Shown here: positions 27,684-35,365 of the stretch, piece after piece
How the letters are laid out: the number at the start of each line of letters is the position of its first letter
How positions within the stretch are numbered: the stretch's first letter is position 1
Assembly: GCA_016722295.1 (NCBI GenBank)
Contig: JADKGL010000013.1
Span: forward strand, 13,480 to 77,479
Length of the DNA stretch: 64,000 nt
Reading direction: 5' to 3'
Source: Saprospiraceae bacterium
GTDB taxonomy: Bacteria; Bacteroidota; Bacteroidia; Chitinophagales; Saprospiraceae
Made by a program: the position numbers and the translations under genes
Notes under the pieces: generated by a model
What the model was told of the DNA's origin: nothing
Database searches by the model: none
The model's input: only the letters and a program-made list of their open reading frames with translations

Positions 27684-28730
27684 TTATTTATTTCTGGGCT
27701 TATATTTTGCTAGCTCTACTATTTTTTGCGAATCTTTCATTTTTACCAAATCTAATAGAGAAGTGTTTGTGTTTTTCATATATTTTTCAATAATTTTATA
27801 GCCAATAAAACAGGCTGTTCTACCTGGGGCAATCTCGGGCATTCCAGGTGAATTTGGACTAGGGTTTATATATTTATTGAATTTGGCTGATTCAACAGAA
27901 TATAGTAGATTTGAATCCATAAAAAAAGACCAGAGTTCAACTTCATTTGCATTACACCATTTCATTTGAGGATCAGTAAATTCAAATAAAATTGTATCAG
28001 AGGTAGTTGGCAATAATTTTTTTAATATATATTGTTTTTTGCCTTGATGAATCATTTGCTCTATAAATTGTTGACCACTATTTGCCCCGATAAAGTCATC
28101 TACCCAACATTCCCATGTTTTTTTTACTAAATGGTCGCGATTGAAGCTACGTGTTAAGTAATTGGAGAACGCTGGATTTTTAGGATCGATTGCTTTATAA
28201 TCGACTGTATTGCCCAAAAAATAATCGAGTCCGATTCCAATCCCATCTCTTTTATTTTTATCTTCAAAAATGAAATTGCCGTACCCAAACTCACTGATGA
28301 AAGTATAAAAAATTGGTTCAGTTTTTTCTGGAAAATAGTATTTAAAAAATTGCAGCGATGATTTGAATTGAGTGTTGACATCATCAAATTTAGAGTACTG
28401 TGCGTTCACTTTGGAGTAAATAGATTGAATGATGCTATCTTTTAAGAATGCCTCAATAGTTGTTTTAAGTGCAGATTTATTATTCTCTATAGTGTCTGTA
28501 ATCGATATAATTTGTTCAAAATAAAGTTTGGAGAAAGCAGGATATTCTGATAAAATCTGGTCGATTTGATTGTTTAAAAGTAATTGATCAAATCTTATAA
28601 GTTCAAAATTTGTATTTATATTATTGACATTTGGAATATGTTCATCTTTATTCAGTTTACAATATTGAAATACAATAGAAGCGATAATTAAAACTATAAG
28701 CGACTTAAATAATTTGCAATTCGAACACAT
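27684..28730 (-). CDS. gldB: GldB-like lipoprotein (gliding motility/T9SS-associated)
   Basis: The 348-residue protein has a hydrophobic N terminus ending at a cysteine (IVFQYC) that suits a lipoprotein signal. The segments ELIRFDQLLL, YPAFSKLYFEQII and the C-terminal SPGMPEIAPGRTACFIGYKIIEKYM with LLDLVK match what I remember of GldB, a lipoprotein needed for gliding in Flavobacterium and present in most T9SS-bearing Bacteroidota. Length is close to the family's usual 320-340 residues. It is encoded alone, convergent with the OmpA gene pair. The call agrees with the several T9SS cargo genes in this window. Alternative: an uncharacterised DUF2268-type lipoprotein. Confidence 0.62.
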   Translation of the reverse strand: MCSNCKLFKSLIVLIIASIVFQYCKLNKDEHIPNVNNINTNFELIRFDQLLLNNQIDQILSEYPAFSKLYFEQIISITDTIENNKSALKTTIEAFLKDSIIQSIYSKVNAQYSKFDDVNTQFKSSLQFFKYYFPEKTEPIFYTFISEFGYGNFIFEDKNKRDGIGIGLDYFLGNTVDYKAIDPKNPAFSNYLTRSFNRDHLVKKTWECWVDDFIGANSGQQFIEQMIHQGKKQYILKKLLPTTSDTILFEFTDPQMKWCNANEVELWSFFMDSNLLYSVESAKFNKYINPSPNSPGMPEIAPGRTACFIGYKIIEKYMKNTNTSLLDLVKMKDSQKIVELAKYKPRNK

Positions 28731-28855
28731 ATATTAATATTTTAGATTCTATTTTGATGTTTTTATATATAAACCTTTTGATTATGTCACAAAATCAATA
28801 TACCTTCGTCTAAATAAACAAACATCTACAAATACACACAGGTAAACAATTGAAT

Positions 28856-29566
28856 ATGAAAAAGTTACTAAACACTTTACTTTTTATTTTCCCATTTTTA
28901 TTGGGTGCACAAGTTGATAATCTTAAAGTAAGCATTATGAATGGTCCAACAATAGGTTGGATGACTTCTAACGATGCATTAATCACTACTGAAGGAAGCA
29001 AACTTGGCTATAAGCTTCATGTTGAAGCTGAATATCTACTGAATGATAGATATTCATTTACAGGAGGTCTAGGATTGTCGCTGAATCAAGGCGGTAAACT
29101 AAAGTATCCTCAAGGAGGTAATCTATGGTCAGAATCAAAATTAAGCATATTGAGAGGAGATTCATTGCCAGCCGGAGTTGTCTTAGGTTATGGTGTAAAT
29201 TACTTTGATTTTCCATTTGGCTTTAAATTGCGTACAAACGAATTTGGAAAATTTAAATTTTATGCTCACTTACCTGAATTTGTGATCGGCTTTAAAACAA
29301 AAGCAAAAGGATCCATTGACGGAGCAGGTGTATCATCGACAAAAGAAAAGATCAATAATCAAGTCACTTTTTTAACATTTGGATGGGCAGTTGGAGCAGG
29401 TGTAGAATACAAACTATCAGATGAAGTAGCATTGATCGGAGGATTGCGATTTATGCAGAGCATTATTGATGTGACTGATGATTCAGGCAGGTTTTTAGAT
29501 GGTAAAAAAGAAAACTCCAAAGGGACAATCAATTCAATGGATATTCGTATTGGCGTATCATTCTAA
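28856..29566 (+). CDS. Outer-membrane beta-barrel protein (porin-like)
   Basis: The 236-residue protein has a signal peptide (MKKLLNTLLFIFPFLLGAQ). Alternating hydrophobic strands with Gly and aromatic residues and a C terminus ending in a strand with final phenylalanine (IRIGVSF) indicate an 8-10-stranded barrel of the OmpW/OprF-like kind common in Bacteroidota. No specific function can be assigned. I use the ATG at 28856; the frame includes a TTG two codons upstream. nadC starts 10 bp after its stop codon, so they are probably one transcript, although a functional link is not apparent. Confidence 0.78.
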   Translation: MKKLLNTLLFIFPFLLGAQVDNLKVSIMNGPTIGWMTSNDALITTEGSKLGYKLHVEAEYLLNDRYSFTGGLGLSLNQGGKLKYPQGGNLWSESKLSILRGDSLPAGVVLGYGVNYFDFPFGFKLRTNEFGKFKFYAHLPEFVIGFKTKAKGSIDGAGVSSTKEKINNQVTFLTFGWAVGAGVEYKLSDEVALIGGLRFMQSIIDVTDDSGRFLDGKKENSKGTINSMDIRIGVSF

Positions 29567-29576
29567 AGCATAAATC

Positions 29577-30416
29577 TTGGATTTAAAGACATTTATTCAG
29601 CTTTCGTTGAAAGAGGATATACAGACAGGAGATATAAGTTCTCTTGCCTGTATTCCTAAAAAGAGCAGATCAATTGCCAAATTATTAGTCAAAGAAGATG
29701 GAATACTGGCAGGAGTAGAACTTGCGGAAATGACATTTAAGCAGGTAGATCCAGAGATGAAATTTATAAAGTATATCTCAGATGGGAGTTATGTTAAATA
29801 TGGAGAAATAGCTTTTGAGGTAGAAGGGAGTACACGAGATCTATTGAAGACTGAGCGATTTGTCTTAAATGCAATGCAACGAATGAGTGGCGTTTCTAGC
29901 CTTTGTGCGCGATTTTTAACAGAGGTAGAAGGATTGCCAGTAACAATTCTGGATACAAGGAAAACGACACCATTAAATCGACATTTAGAGAAATGGGCTG
30001 TTCGAATTGGGGGCTGCCAGAATTATAGGGATGGACTTTATGATTGGTTTATGATCAAGGACAATCATATCAAAGCCTGTGGCGGATCAATTGGTAAAGC
30101 GATTAAATCAGTAGTAAAATACAAGGAAAAGCATAATCTCCAACAAGTGGGAGTTACAGTCGAAGTAAAAAATCTGGTGGAAGTTGAAGAAGTTCTGAAG
30201 ATAGGAAATGTAAATCGCATCATGCTGGACAATTTTGAATTAGCTCTAATGAAAGAAGCAGTAGCATTGATAGGCAATCGCTTTGAAATCGAAGCTTCGG
30301 GAGGAGTAAGTCTGGAGACTGTACGTAAGATCGCTCTTACTGGAGTCAACTTCATCTCAGTGGGAGCTCTTACCCACAGTGCCGGAAGCCTCGATTTAAG
30401 CTTGAAGATACAATAA
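29577..30416 (+). CDS. nadC: Nicotinate-nucleotide pyrophosphorylase (carboxylating), quinolinate phosphoribosyltransferase
   Basis: NadC converts quinolinate and PRPP into nicotinate mononucleotide in de novo NAD synthesis. The 279-residue protein shows EDIQTGDISS at the N terminus, RFVLNAMQRMSGVSS, the active-site DTRKTTP, IGGCQNYRDGLYDWFMIKDNH, MLDNF and EASGGVSLETV, with the C-terminal GVNFISVGALTHS. These motifs are diagnostic. The start is a TTG at 29577, ten bases after the previous stop; no ATG fits the family N terminus. nadA and nadB are not in the window. Confidence 0.96.
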   Translation: MDLKTFIQLSLKEDIQTGDISSLACIPKKSRSIAKLLVKEDGILAGVELAEMTFKQVDPEMKFIKYISDGSYVKYGEIAFEVEGSTRDLLKTERFVLNAMQRMSGVSSLCARFLTEVEGLPVTILDTRKTTPLNRHLEKWAVRIGGCQNYRDGLYDWFMIKDNHIKACGGSIGKAIKSVVKYKEKHNLQQVGVTVEVKNLVEVEEVLKIGNVNRIMLDNFELALMKEAVALIGNRFEIEASGGVSLETVRKIALTGVNFISVGALTHSAGSLDLSLKIQ

Positions 30417-30893
30417 TCAAGATACTGGATAAGTCGCTACTAAAAATACTGATAATATCACAGTAAAAATTAATACTAACCAGAATCTAAGATCTCTGTA
30501 AAATACCACTGGGGTTTGGCCTGCCTTCATACGCTTTCAGATTTTTGGTTATTATGAGACCCAGTATATCTTTTGTAATAATACATTTCAAATTGCTTCG
30601 ATTGACATTTCAACGATACTCTATACTATTCAAAAATGATACCATAGCATATTTCAATAATATGTCAATGTTTATCCTATCTAGACCCCTCAAATCATAA
30701 TATTTTATAATACCAATGGCAAAAATAATTTAAAAAATACCCTAAAAAGGGTAGTTGATTCATTCAACATTTTTTTAATATAAATGCAAATAGGTGGAAA
30801 TCAAGGTAGAATGTATGGTGATTTACAAAATGCTGTTTTCGAATATTTTTTTTGAGAGGTATTATGAGAAGCTTAGTTTGAAATTTTTTGAAT
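30417..30893. other. 477-bp intergenic region with hairpins
   Basis: There is no convincing gene between nadC and queG, which converge here. Two adjacent hairpins lie near the middle: TACCCT-AAAA-AGGGTA at 30738-30753, then GTTGA-TTCAT-TCAAC at 30754-30768 followed by a seven-T run. The second looks like a plus-strand terminator, some 340 bp after nadC. A structured or small RNA upstream of it cannot be excluded. Confidence 0.4.
30754..30776 (+). terminator. Hairpin plus T-run in the nadC-queG spacer
   Basis: GTTGA and TCAAC form a short five-base stem, followed by A and seven T residues. The stem is weak, but the T-run is clear. Confidence 0.45.
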
Positions 30894-31823
30894 TCAACAA
30901 TTGTTTTTTACAAAAATTACATTTCTCTTTAGACCCTTCCACTTAGTTCTTTTGAGTGGAGATGCTTTAGTTAAGATGTTGAAGCTTTCCTCTTCAAGTG
31001 CTAGCCAATCTTTGGTATTCATATGAACGATTGCTTCATTTTTTTGAAAGTCTGGCTCAATAGTTTTTTTTGCAAATCGATTCCAAGGGCATACTTCCTG
31101 ACAAATATCGCAGCCAAAAATCCAATCTTTCATTTTCCCCAAAAACTCCTGAGGAATTTCATTTTTTAATTCAATAGTCAAATATGATACACATTTACTC
31201 GCATCCAAAAGATATCCATCTGGGTGTATGGCTTCTGTAGGGCATGCCTCGATACATTTTCTACAAGTACCGCAGTAATCTGCCATAGCTTGATCTTCTT
31301 GAAAGGATAGGTCAGTAAAAATACAAACTAAAAAGAAATAGGATCCTTCTTTCGGATGAATAGAAAGCGTATTTCTGCCACTCCATGCAATTCCTGAACG
31401 TTTCGCCCATTCGCGTTCCATCACTGGTGCTGAATCTACAAAAGCGCGAGCTTGAATGTTGCCATATTTAGTTTCAAGCCATTGGATAAGCTGCTTTGCT
31501 TTTTGCTTTAAAGTGAGATGATAATCCTTTCCATAGGCATATCTTGCGATTTGAACTTCAGTATTTTCTGCTTTTTCTTGAAAATAATTGAACGATAGAG
31601 TGATGATTGATTTTGTACCAGGCATCATAACTTCAGGATCAATCCGCTGATCAAAATAGCGCTCCATATAGCTCATTTCACCGTGATATGAATTGGTAAG
31701 CCATGTTTCGAGATGTTTGGCTTCACGATCCAATTTTTTAGCTTTTGCTATACCTATGTTTAAGAACCCAATCTCTTTGGCAATTGCTTTTAATTCTGAG
31801 GCATTTAATGGAGTGGTGTTCAT
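30894..31823 (-). CDS. queG: Epoxyqueuosine reductase QueG
   Basis: QueG reduces epoxyqueuosine to queuosine in tRNA, using cobalamin and two [4Fe-4S] clusters. The 309-residue protein has the family N-terminal region (YFDQRIDPEVMMPGTKSIITL), the KDYHLTLK and VDSAPVMEREWAKRSGIAW segments, and two ferredoxin-type motifs: CGTCRKCIEACPTEAI and CDICQEVCPWNRF. It lacks the HEAT-repeat extension seen in longer homologues; this short form is common in Bacteroidota. The start is the ATG at 31823. The osmC gene lies 7 bp upstream on the same strand, so the two are co-transcribed. Confidence 0.95.
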   Translation of the reverse strand: MNTTPLNASELKAIAKEIGFLNIGIAKAKKLDREAKHLETWLTNSYHGEMSYMERYFDQRIDPEVMMPGTKSIITLSFNYFQEKAENTEVQIARYAYGKDYHLTLKQKAKQLIQWLETKYGNIQARAFVDSAPVMEREWAKRSGIAWSGRNTLSIHPKEGSYFFLVCIFTDLSFQEDQAMADYCGTCRKCIEACPTEAIHPDGYLLDASKCVSYLTIELKNEIPQEFLGKMKDWIFGCDICQEVCPWNRFAKKTIEPDFQKNEAIVHMNTKDWLALEEESFNILTKASPLKRTKWKGLKRNVIFVKNNC

Positions 31824-31830
31824 TTTTACA

Positions 31831-32238
31831 CTACGACCAATGAAAGCGAAGTATTTCTTCGCAATCAGGATGTAAACTTTTACCTACAGGACAAGTTCTA
31901 GCTGTCTTTTCAAGAATAGTTTTTTGTTTGGTTGTATATTCTTTTTTTGGCATAAATAAGTCGATCTCGATACGAGCGATTCTTCTTGGATTGTCTGCCA
32001 TTACTTTTAATACTTCAGCATGAGTGCCCTCCATATCAATTTCGTGAGTATTCGCAGCAATGCCCATGACTGTAATCATACAAGAAGCTAATGCAGTTGA
32101 GGCTAGATCAGTTGGTGAGAATGCTTCTCCTTTGCCATGATTATCCACTGGTGCGTCTGTAATAATTTTGTTGCCTGATCTCAAATGAGTTGCCTCGGTG
32201 CGAAGATTTCCTAGGTATTTTATACTTGATGTTTTCAT
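31831..32238 (-). CDS. OsmC/Ohr family peroxiredoxin-like protein
   Basis: The 135-residue protein belongs to the OsmC/Ohr family, whose members reduce organic peroxides using two cysteines. The two expected cysteines are present: one in TALASCMITVMG and one in TCPVGKSLHPDCE. The segment PVDNHGKGEAFSPTDL is typical of the YhfA/OsmC-like branch. It is cytoplasmic. It lies between queG (7 bp downstream) and the DUF5777 gene (26 bp upstream), and is probably the second-last gene of a long minus-strand run. Substrate preference cannot be told from sequence. Confidence 0.9.
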   Translation of the reverse strand: MKTSSIKYLGNLRTEATHLRSGNKIITDAPVDNHGKGEAFSPTDLASTALASCMITVMGIAANTHEIDMEGTHAEVLKVMADNPRRIARIEIDLFMPKKEYTTKQKTILEKTARTCPVGKSLHPDCEEILRFHWS

Positions 32239-32264
32239 CTATTGATTTATTGGATAGGAGAGAA

Positions 32265-33167
32265 TTACAATTTTACTTTTGGTTGAACTAAGGTAAATAC
32301 GCGACTCAAATTGAATCCAAAATGAATGTCTCCTTTCGTCCAATCTCCTACAGTCTCGGCTATAAATCCTTTTTCAACCATTGATGTAGAATTTGTGAAA
32401 TGTAGCTGAAAAACATGACCGCCAGTCTCTATATCAAAACCTACTGAAAAAGAATTTCGAGAACTGGCGGCCACTTGATTTGCATCAAGATTGTATATAT
32501 ATTCTGCATTCAATGCGATGCGTTTAGTCAGTTTCTGCCTTGCCCCAACAGCAATAGAATAGACATCATTTTTTTCTGATGAACTGGACACTAAATTGCG
32601 ATGGAGTAAGGATGGCGTTAATTGTACTGTTAATTGATTATTGAATTTTCTTGCAATTAAGAGTTGATGATGATAATATAATCGCGAAGTAAAATAATTT
32701 TTACGCGTTTGATCTGCAAATTTTTCAGTTTTGACAGCTATTCCTGCAACATAACTAAGCGATATAGGCATATTTTTTTTACCTGATGATTGGTGAAGGA
32801 AACGATATTTGGCATAACCATCATAGATTTTTTCAAAATTCGTTCGACCTACGCCAACTTGTAAATTTTTTGTGATTCCGTAATCAAAGATTAATTTCAT
32901 AGAAGCTTGATCTAGACCAAACATTTCATATAATCCACCATTTAGAAATCCAAATCGATGTGCGATCTTAAAATCCAACACTCCTGCTGCTGTATTTTCA
33001 ATGCTATGCAGATTGATTATTCTATTGGTCTTAAAACTGGCAGACGCGTACTGTGTCTGTTCTTCTTCTTCACCAAGTATCGATAATAAATCTTCTTGTG
33101 CAAATGATGAAAATGTCCAAACTAGTTGAATGGCTATAATCAATATAAGATTCAAGATTTTTTTCAT
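32265..33167 (-). CDS. DUF5777 family beta-barrel protein
   Basis: The 300-residue protein has a signal peptide (MKKILNLILIIAIQLVWTFSSFA) and a beta-barrel pattern. It matches what I recall of DUF5777: SFKTNRIINLHSIENTAAGVL, DFKIAHRFGFLNGG, the segment MKLIFDYGITKNLQVGVGRT and the later VFQLHFTNSTSM. The family is confined largely to Bacteroidota and its function is unknown. It is probably in the outer membrane. In this window it is the last of five envelope genes on the minus strand (two haem-motif lipoproteins, OB-fold protein, YceI, DUF5777), with 42 bp or less between neighbours. That suggests one pathway. Confidence 0.82.
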   Translation of the reverse strand: MKKILNLILIIAIQLVWTFSSFAQEDLLSILGEEEEQTQYASASFKTNRIINLHSIENTAAGVLDFKIAHRFGFLNGGLYEMFGLDQASMKLIFDYGITKNLQVGVGRTNFEKIYDGYAKYRFLHQSSGKKNMPISLSYVAGIAVKTEKFADQTRKNYFTSRLYYHHQLLIARKFNNQLTVQLTPSLLHRNLVSSSSEKNDVYSIAVGARQKLTKRIALNAEYIYNLDANQVAASSRNSFSVGFDIETGGHVFQLHFTNSTSMVEKGFIAETVGDWTKGDIHFGFNLSRVFTLVQPKVKL

Positions 33168-33209
33168 TGTTCGGAAACTTTCAACTAAAAATGTAAAACA
33201 AAAATAGTA

Positions 33210-33761
33210 TTATTTTGCTAATTTTTGCAATTTCGCTGCAATATCTATTTTTACAGATTTAGCCACTTTATCTTTTACCAATGATGGGATATTGATGTTA
33301 TAATCTGCGCAAAGAACCTCAAAGCTAGAAATAGCCATTGGAACACCTGATTTTATTGCAACATTAGCTTTGTTTGTAATGTCTTTAGTAACTCCATGTA
33401 AAGTAAGTTTTCCAACCACTTCCATTTCATAATTACCATCTTGTGCCCATTTTATTGTTCCAAAGTTTTTTATATTTCCTTTGAAAGTAGCTTTTGGGAA
33501 TTTGGACATTTCCATGTAATTTTCTTGAAAATGTTCTTGCATTAGCGCTTTTTCAAACTGAAATCCAGCAATCAATACACTGAATTCCATAGCTCCTGTT
33601 GTGGCATCGATCACACAAACTCCTTTATTGTTTGTCGCTTCAATTTTTTCTAATTTTGTATCTGACAAGAAATAAACTTTTGCATCTTTTGCAAAATATT
33701 TTTCTTGAGCTTGTGCATTCAACATAAATGCAAAAAGTAAAACGAGAAGTGAATATTTCAT
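33210..33761 (-). CDS. YceI-like lipocalin-fold periplasmic protein
   Basis: The 183-residue protein has a signal peptide (MKYSLLVLLFAFMLNAQA) and a YceI-like domain. Recognisable pieces are TNNKGVCVIDATTGAMEFSV, MEMSKFPKATFKG, VVGKLTLHGVTKDI and CADYNINIPSLVKDKVA. YceI proteins are periplasmic beta-barrels that bind isoprenoid or quinone-like lipids. It sits 20 bp from the OB-fold gene and 42 bp from the DUF5777 gene, so it belongs to the same operon. The C-terminal histidines seen in some members are not obvious here. The ligand is unknown. Confidence 0.88.
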   Translation of the reverse strand: MKYSLLVLLFAFMLNAQAQEKYFAKDAKVYFLSDTKLEKIEATNNKGVCVIDATTGAMEFSVLIAGFQFEKALMQEHFQENYMEMSKFPKATFKGNIKNFGTIKWAQDGNYEMEVVGKLTLHGVTKDITNKANVAIKSGVPMAISSFEVLCADYNINIPSLVKDKVAKSVKIDIAAKLQKLAK

Positions 33762-33781
33762 TTTTTTATATTTTTAAAAAT

Positions 33782-34213
33782 TTATAATTTATTATCTACA
33801 CTAAGTATTACACAATTATTGAGAATTACATCTGTCAAAAATCCTGTACAAATTCCTTTGATACGAATGTTGTCAAGTGGTGCTAATTTTGATATTTTTG
33901 GATTTTCACTAGAGCTTAATTCACAACTTATTACTCCCATTGGATCTCCAGAATCTATGGCTACCGTAGTTATACCATTTTCTGCTGTATTTGTGGCAAC
34001 TATTTTTCCAACGACTTCTATGGGTTTATTTAAATATTTTAAATTCGCTGCAGTTTCATTATCTTTAAATTCTGTATATAATTCGTTTGGTGTGAAAATG
34101 TTTATTGATTTTAATTGAGTTACAGGTACTGCAGTTCGATTATATTCTTTATAAAAATAATAAGCACCGAATAAAGCTATAATCAATAAAAGTAAAAAAA
34201 TTATTCTTTTCAT
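33782..34213 (-). CDS. Exported OB-fold (tRNA_anti-like) protein
   Basis: The 143-residue protein has an N-terminal membrane anchor or signal (MKRIIFLLLLIIALFGAYYFY). A domain resembling the OB-fold tRNA_anti-like family follows, with YLNKPIEVVGKIVATNTAENG, VAIDSGDPMGVISCEL and IRIKGICTGFLTDVILNNCVI. Despite the family name there is no reason to think that it binds tRNA, since it is exported. Similar proteins occur beside YceI genes in other Bacteroidota as far as I recall. It is separated by 3 bp from the upstream lipoprotein gene and by 20 bp from yceI, so the operon assignment is firm. Confidence 0.72.
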   Translation of the reverse strand: MKRIIFLLLLIIALFGAYYFYKEYNRTAVPVTQLKSINIFTPNELYTEFKDNETAANLKYLNKPIEVVGKIVATNTAENGITTVAIDSGDPMGVISCELSSSENPKISKLAPLDNIRIKGICTGFLTDVILNNCVILSVDNKL

Positions 34214-34216
34214 ATT

Positions 34217-34597
34217 TTAGTTATTTTTTGCACCTTCAGCTATCCATGCTTCTACCATTGTTATTTGAGCAGTATTTAATTTTGCTGAACTCTGTGGCAT
34301 TGCAATAAAGCCAGAATTATGTTTTATGCTTCCAATGAATTTACCGTTGTCAACAATTTTTTTCAAATCTAAATAAGTATCGGTGATGATATTGCCAAAT
34401 TTAGCGGAGGTTGAATGACAAGAATTACAGCTAGACACAATGATGGGATTAACATTTGTAGCATAGGATACATTTACTGTTGGATAGTTGTTGGTAGGAT
34501 ATAATTCAGATTCGTTATCATAATAACATGAACCCAATACACTAATCAGTGCAATTGCAATAAAGTAGCTATATTTTTTAGTTATTCTGTGCTCCAT
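34217..34597 (-). CDS. Small haem-motif (cytochrome c-like) lipoprotein
   Basis: The 126-residue protein has a lipoprotein signal ending at VLGSC and one haem-type motif, CNSCHS, in the context NPIIVSSCNSCH. The later segment FIAMPQSSAKLNTAQITMVEAWIAEGAKNN matches the C-terminal half of single-haem cytochrome-like domains that end W-I-x-x-G-A. It is probably anchored in the periplasm and may carry covalent haem c. Its start overlaps the end of the upstream paralogue by 20 bp. The two share the C-terminal I-x-x-G-A-[KQ]-N-N ending, so one likely came from the other. Confidence 0.8.
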   Translation of the reverse strand: MEHRITKKYSYFIAIALISVLGSCYYDNESELYPTNNYPTVNVSYATNVNPIIVSSCNSCHSTSAKFGNIITDTYLDLKKIVDNGKFIGSIKHNSGFIAMPQSSAKLNTAQITMVEAWIAEGAKNN

Positions 34598-35297
34598 TTC
34601 TTATCCAGATTTTTATTTTTGAAATAAGGCAATCATTTAATTTGTTTCCCGCTGGAGGCATTGCTTTGAATCCTCTTTCGTGGTCTATAACGCCTATTAA
34701 CTCTCCTCCTACGATTAAAGTATTAATTTCAGCATAAGTCGTTAGTTTGATACCAGCTCCTGGAGAATATGTGGAGTGGCAACCTTTGCAATGGAGATCA
34801 ATGATTGGTTGTACATCGTTTTTAAAACTTATCGTTTTGCTAGTATCGCAGCCATTACTATTGGGATTGCAATTTAGGTTTTTTGCACCTTGACTTATCC
34901 ATTTTCTTAATAATTGAATTTGAGTAGCAGTTAAAGGGGCATCAGGTGCAGGTGGCATTCTGTCTTTTGCATTTGACTCTTCTATTACTTCAATGAAATC
35001 AGAATTTGAAGGATTGCCTGCTTTAATTTTACCCGTTCTAAGTATATTAGCGTAATCTGTAAGTATAATACCTTCTGCTTTACTGATAGCATCGTGACAA
35101 CCACTTTTAGCACAACTGGAAACAATTAATGGCAACACTTCATTTGAAAAATAAACCGTATCAGGATTGCATGGTACTGAACTGGACGTTGTATCGATAG
35201 GAGTGGGTACAACTGTATCTTCTGGATTATGTTTACACGATGAATTCCATAGAATACACACCACACAAGTGAAAATAGCCAAAAATAGTTTTTTCAT
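34578..35297 (-). CDS. Cytochrome c-like lipoprotein with two haem-type regions
   Basis: The 239-residue protein has a lipoprotein signal ending ILWNSSC and two repeats of the same cytochrome-like module. The first contains VSSCAKSGCHDA, an unusual CxxxxCH spacing, and MPPAPDAPLTATQIQLLRKWISQGAKN. The second contains LHCKGCHST, a classical CxxCH, and AMPPAGNKLNDCLISKIKIWIRNGAQNN. The third copy of this module is the next gene. The methionines of MPP could be axial ligands, which is inference. I chose the ATG at 35297; the frame continues to 35396 inside the upstream ABC-F gene. It leads the five-gene envelope operon. Confidence 0.8.
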   Translation of the reverse strand: MKKLFLAIFTCVVCILWNSSCKHNPEDTVVPTPIDTTSSSVPCNPDTVYFSNEVLPLIVSSCAKSGCHDAISKAEGIILTDYANILRTGKIKAGNPSNSDFIEVIEESNAKDRMPPAPDAPLTATQIQLLRKWISQGAKNLNCNPNSNGCDTSKTISFKNDVQPIIDLHCKGCHSTYSPGAGIKLTTYAEINTLIVGGELIGVIDHERGFKAMPPAGNKLNDCLISKIKIWIRNGAQNN

Positions 35298-35365
35298 AAG
35301 TTTAAGTGAGTGATATAACAGAAAATTTTCTATTTTGATGATTAAGAAATAGTTAAAAATCGTAA

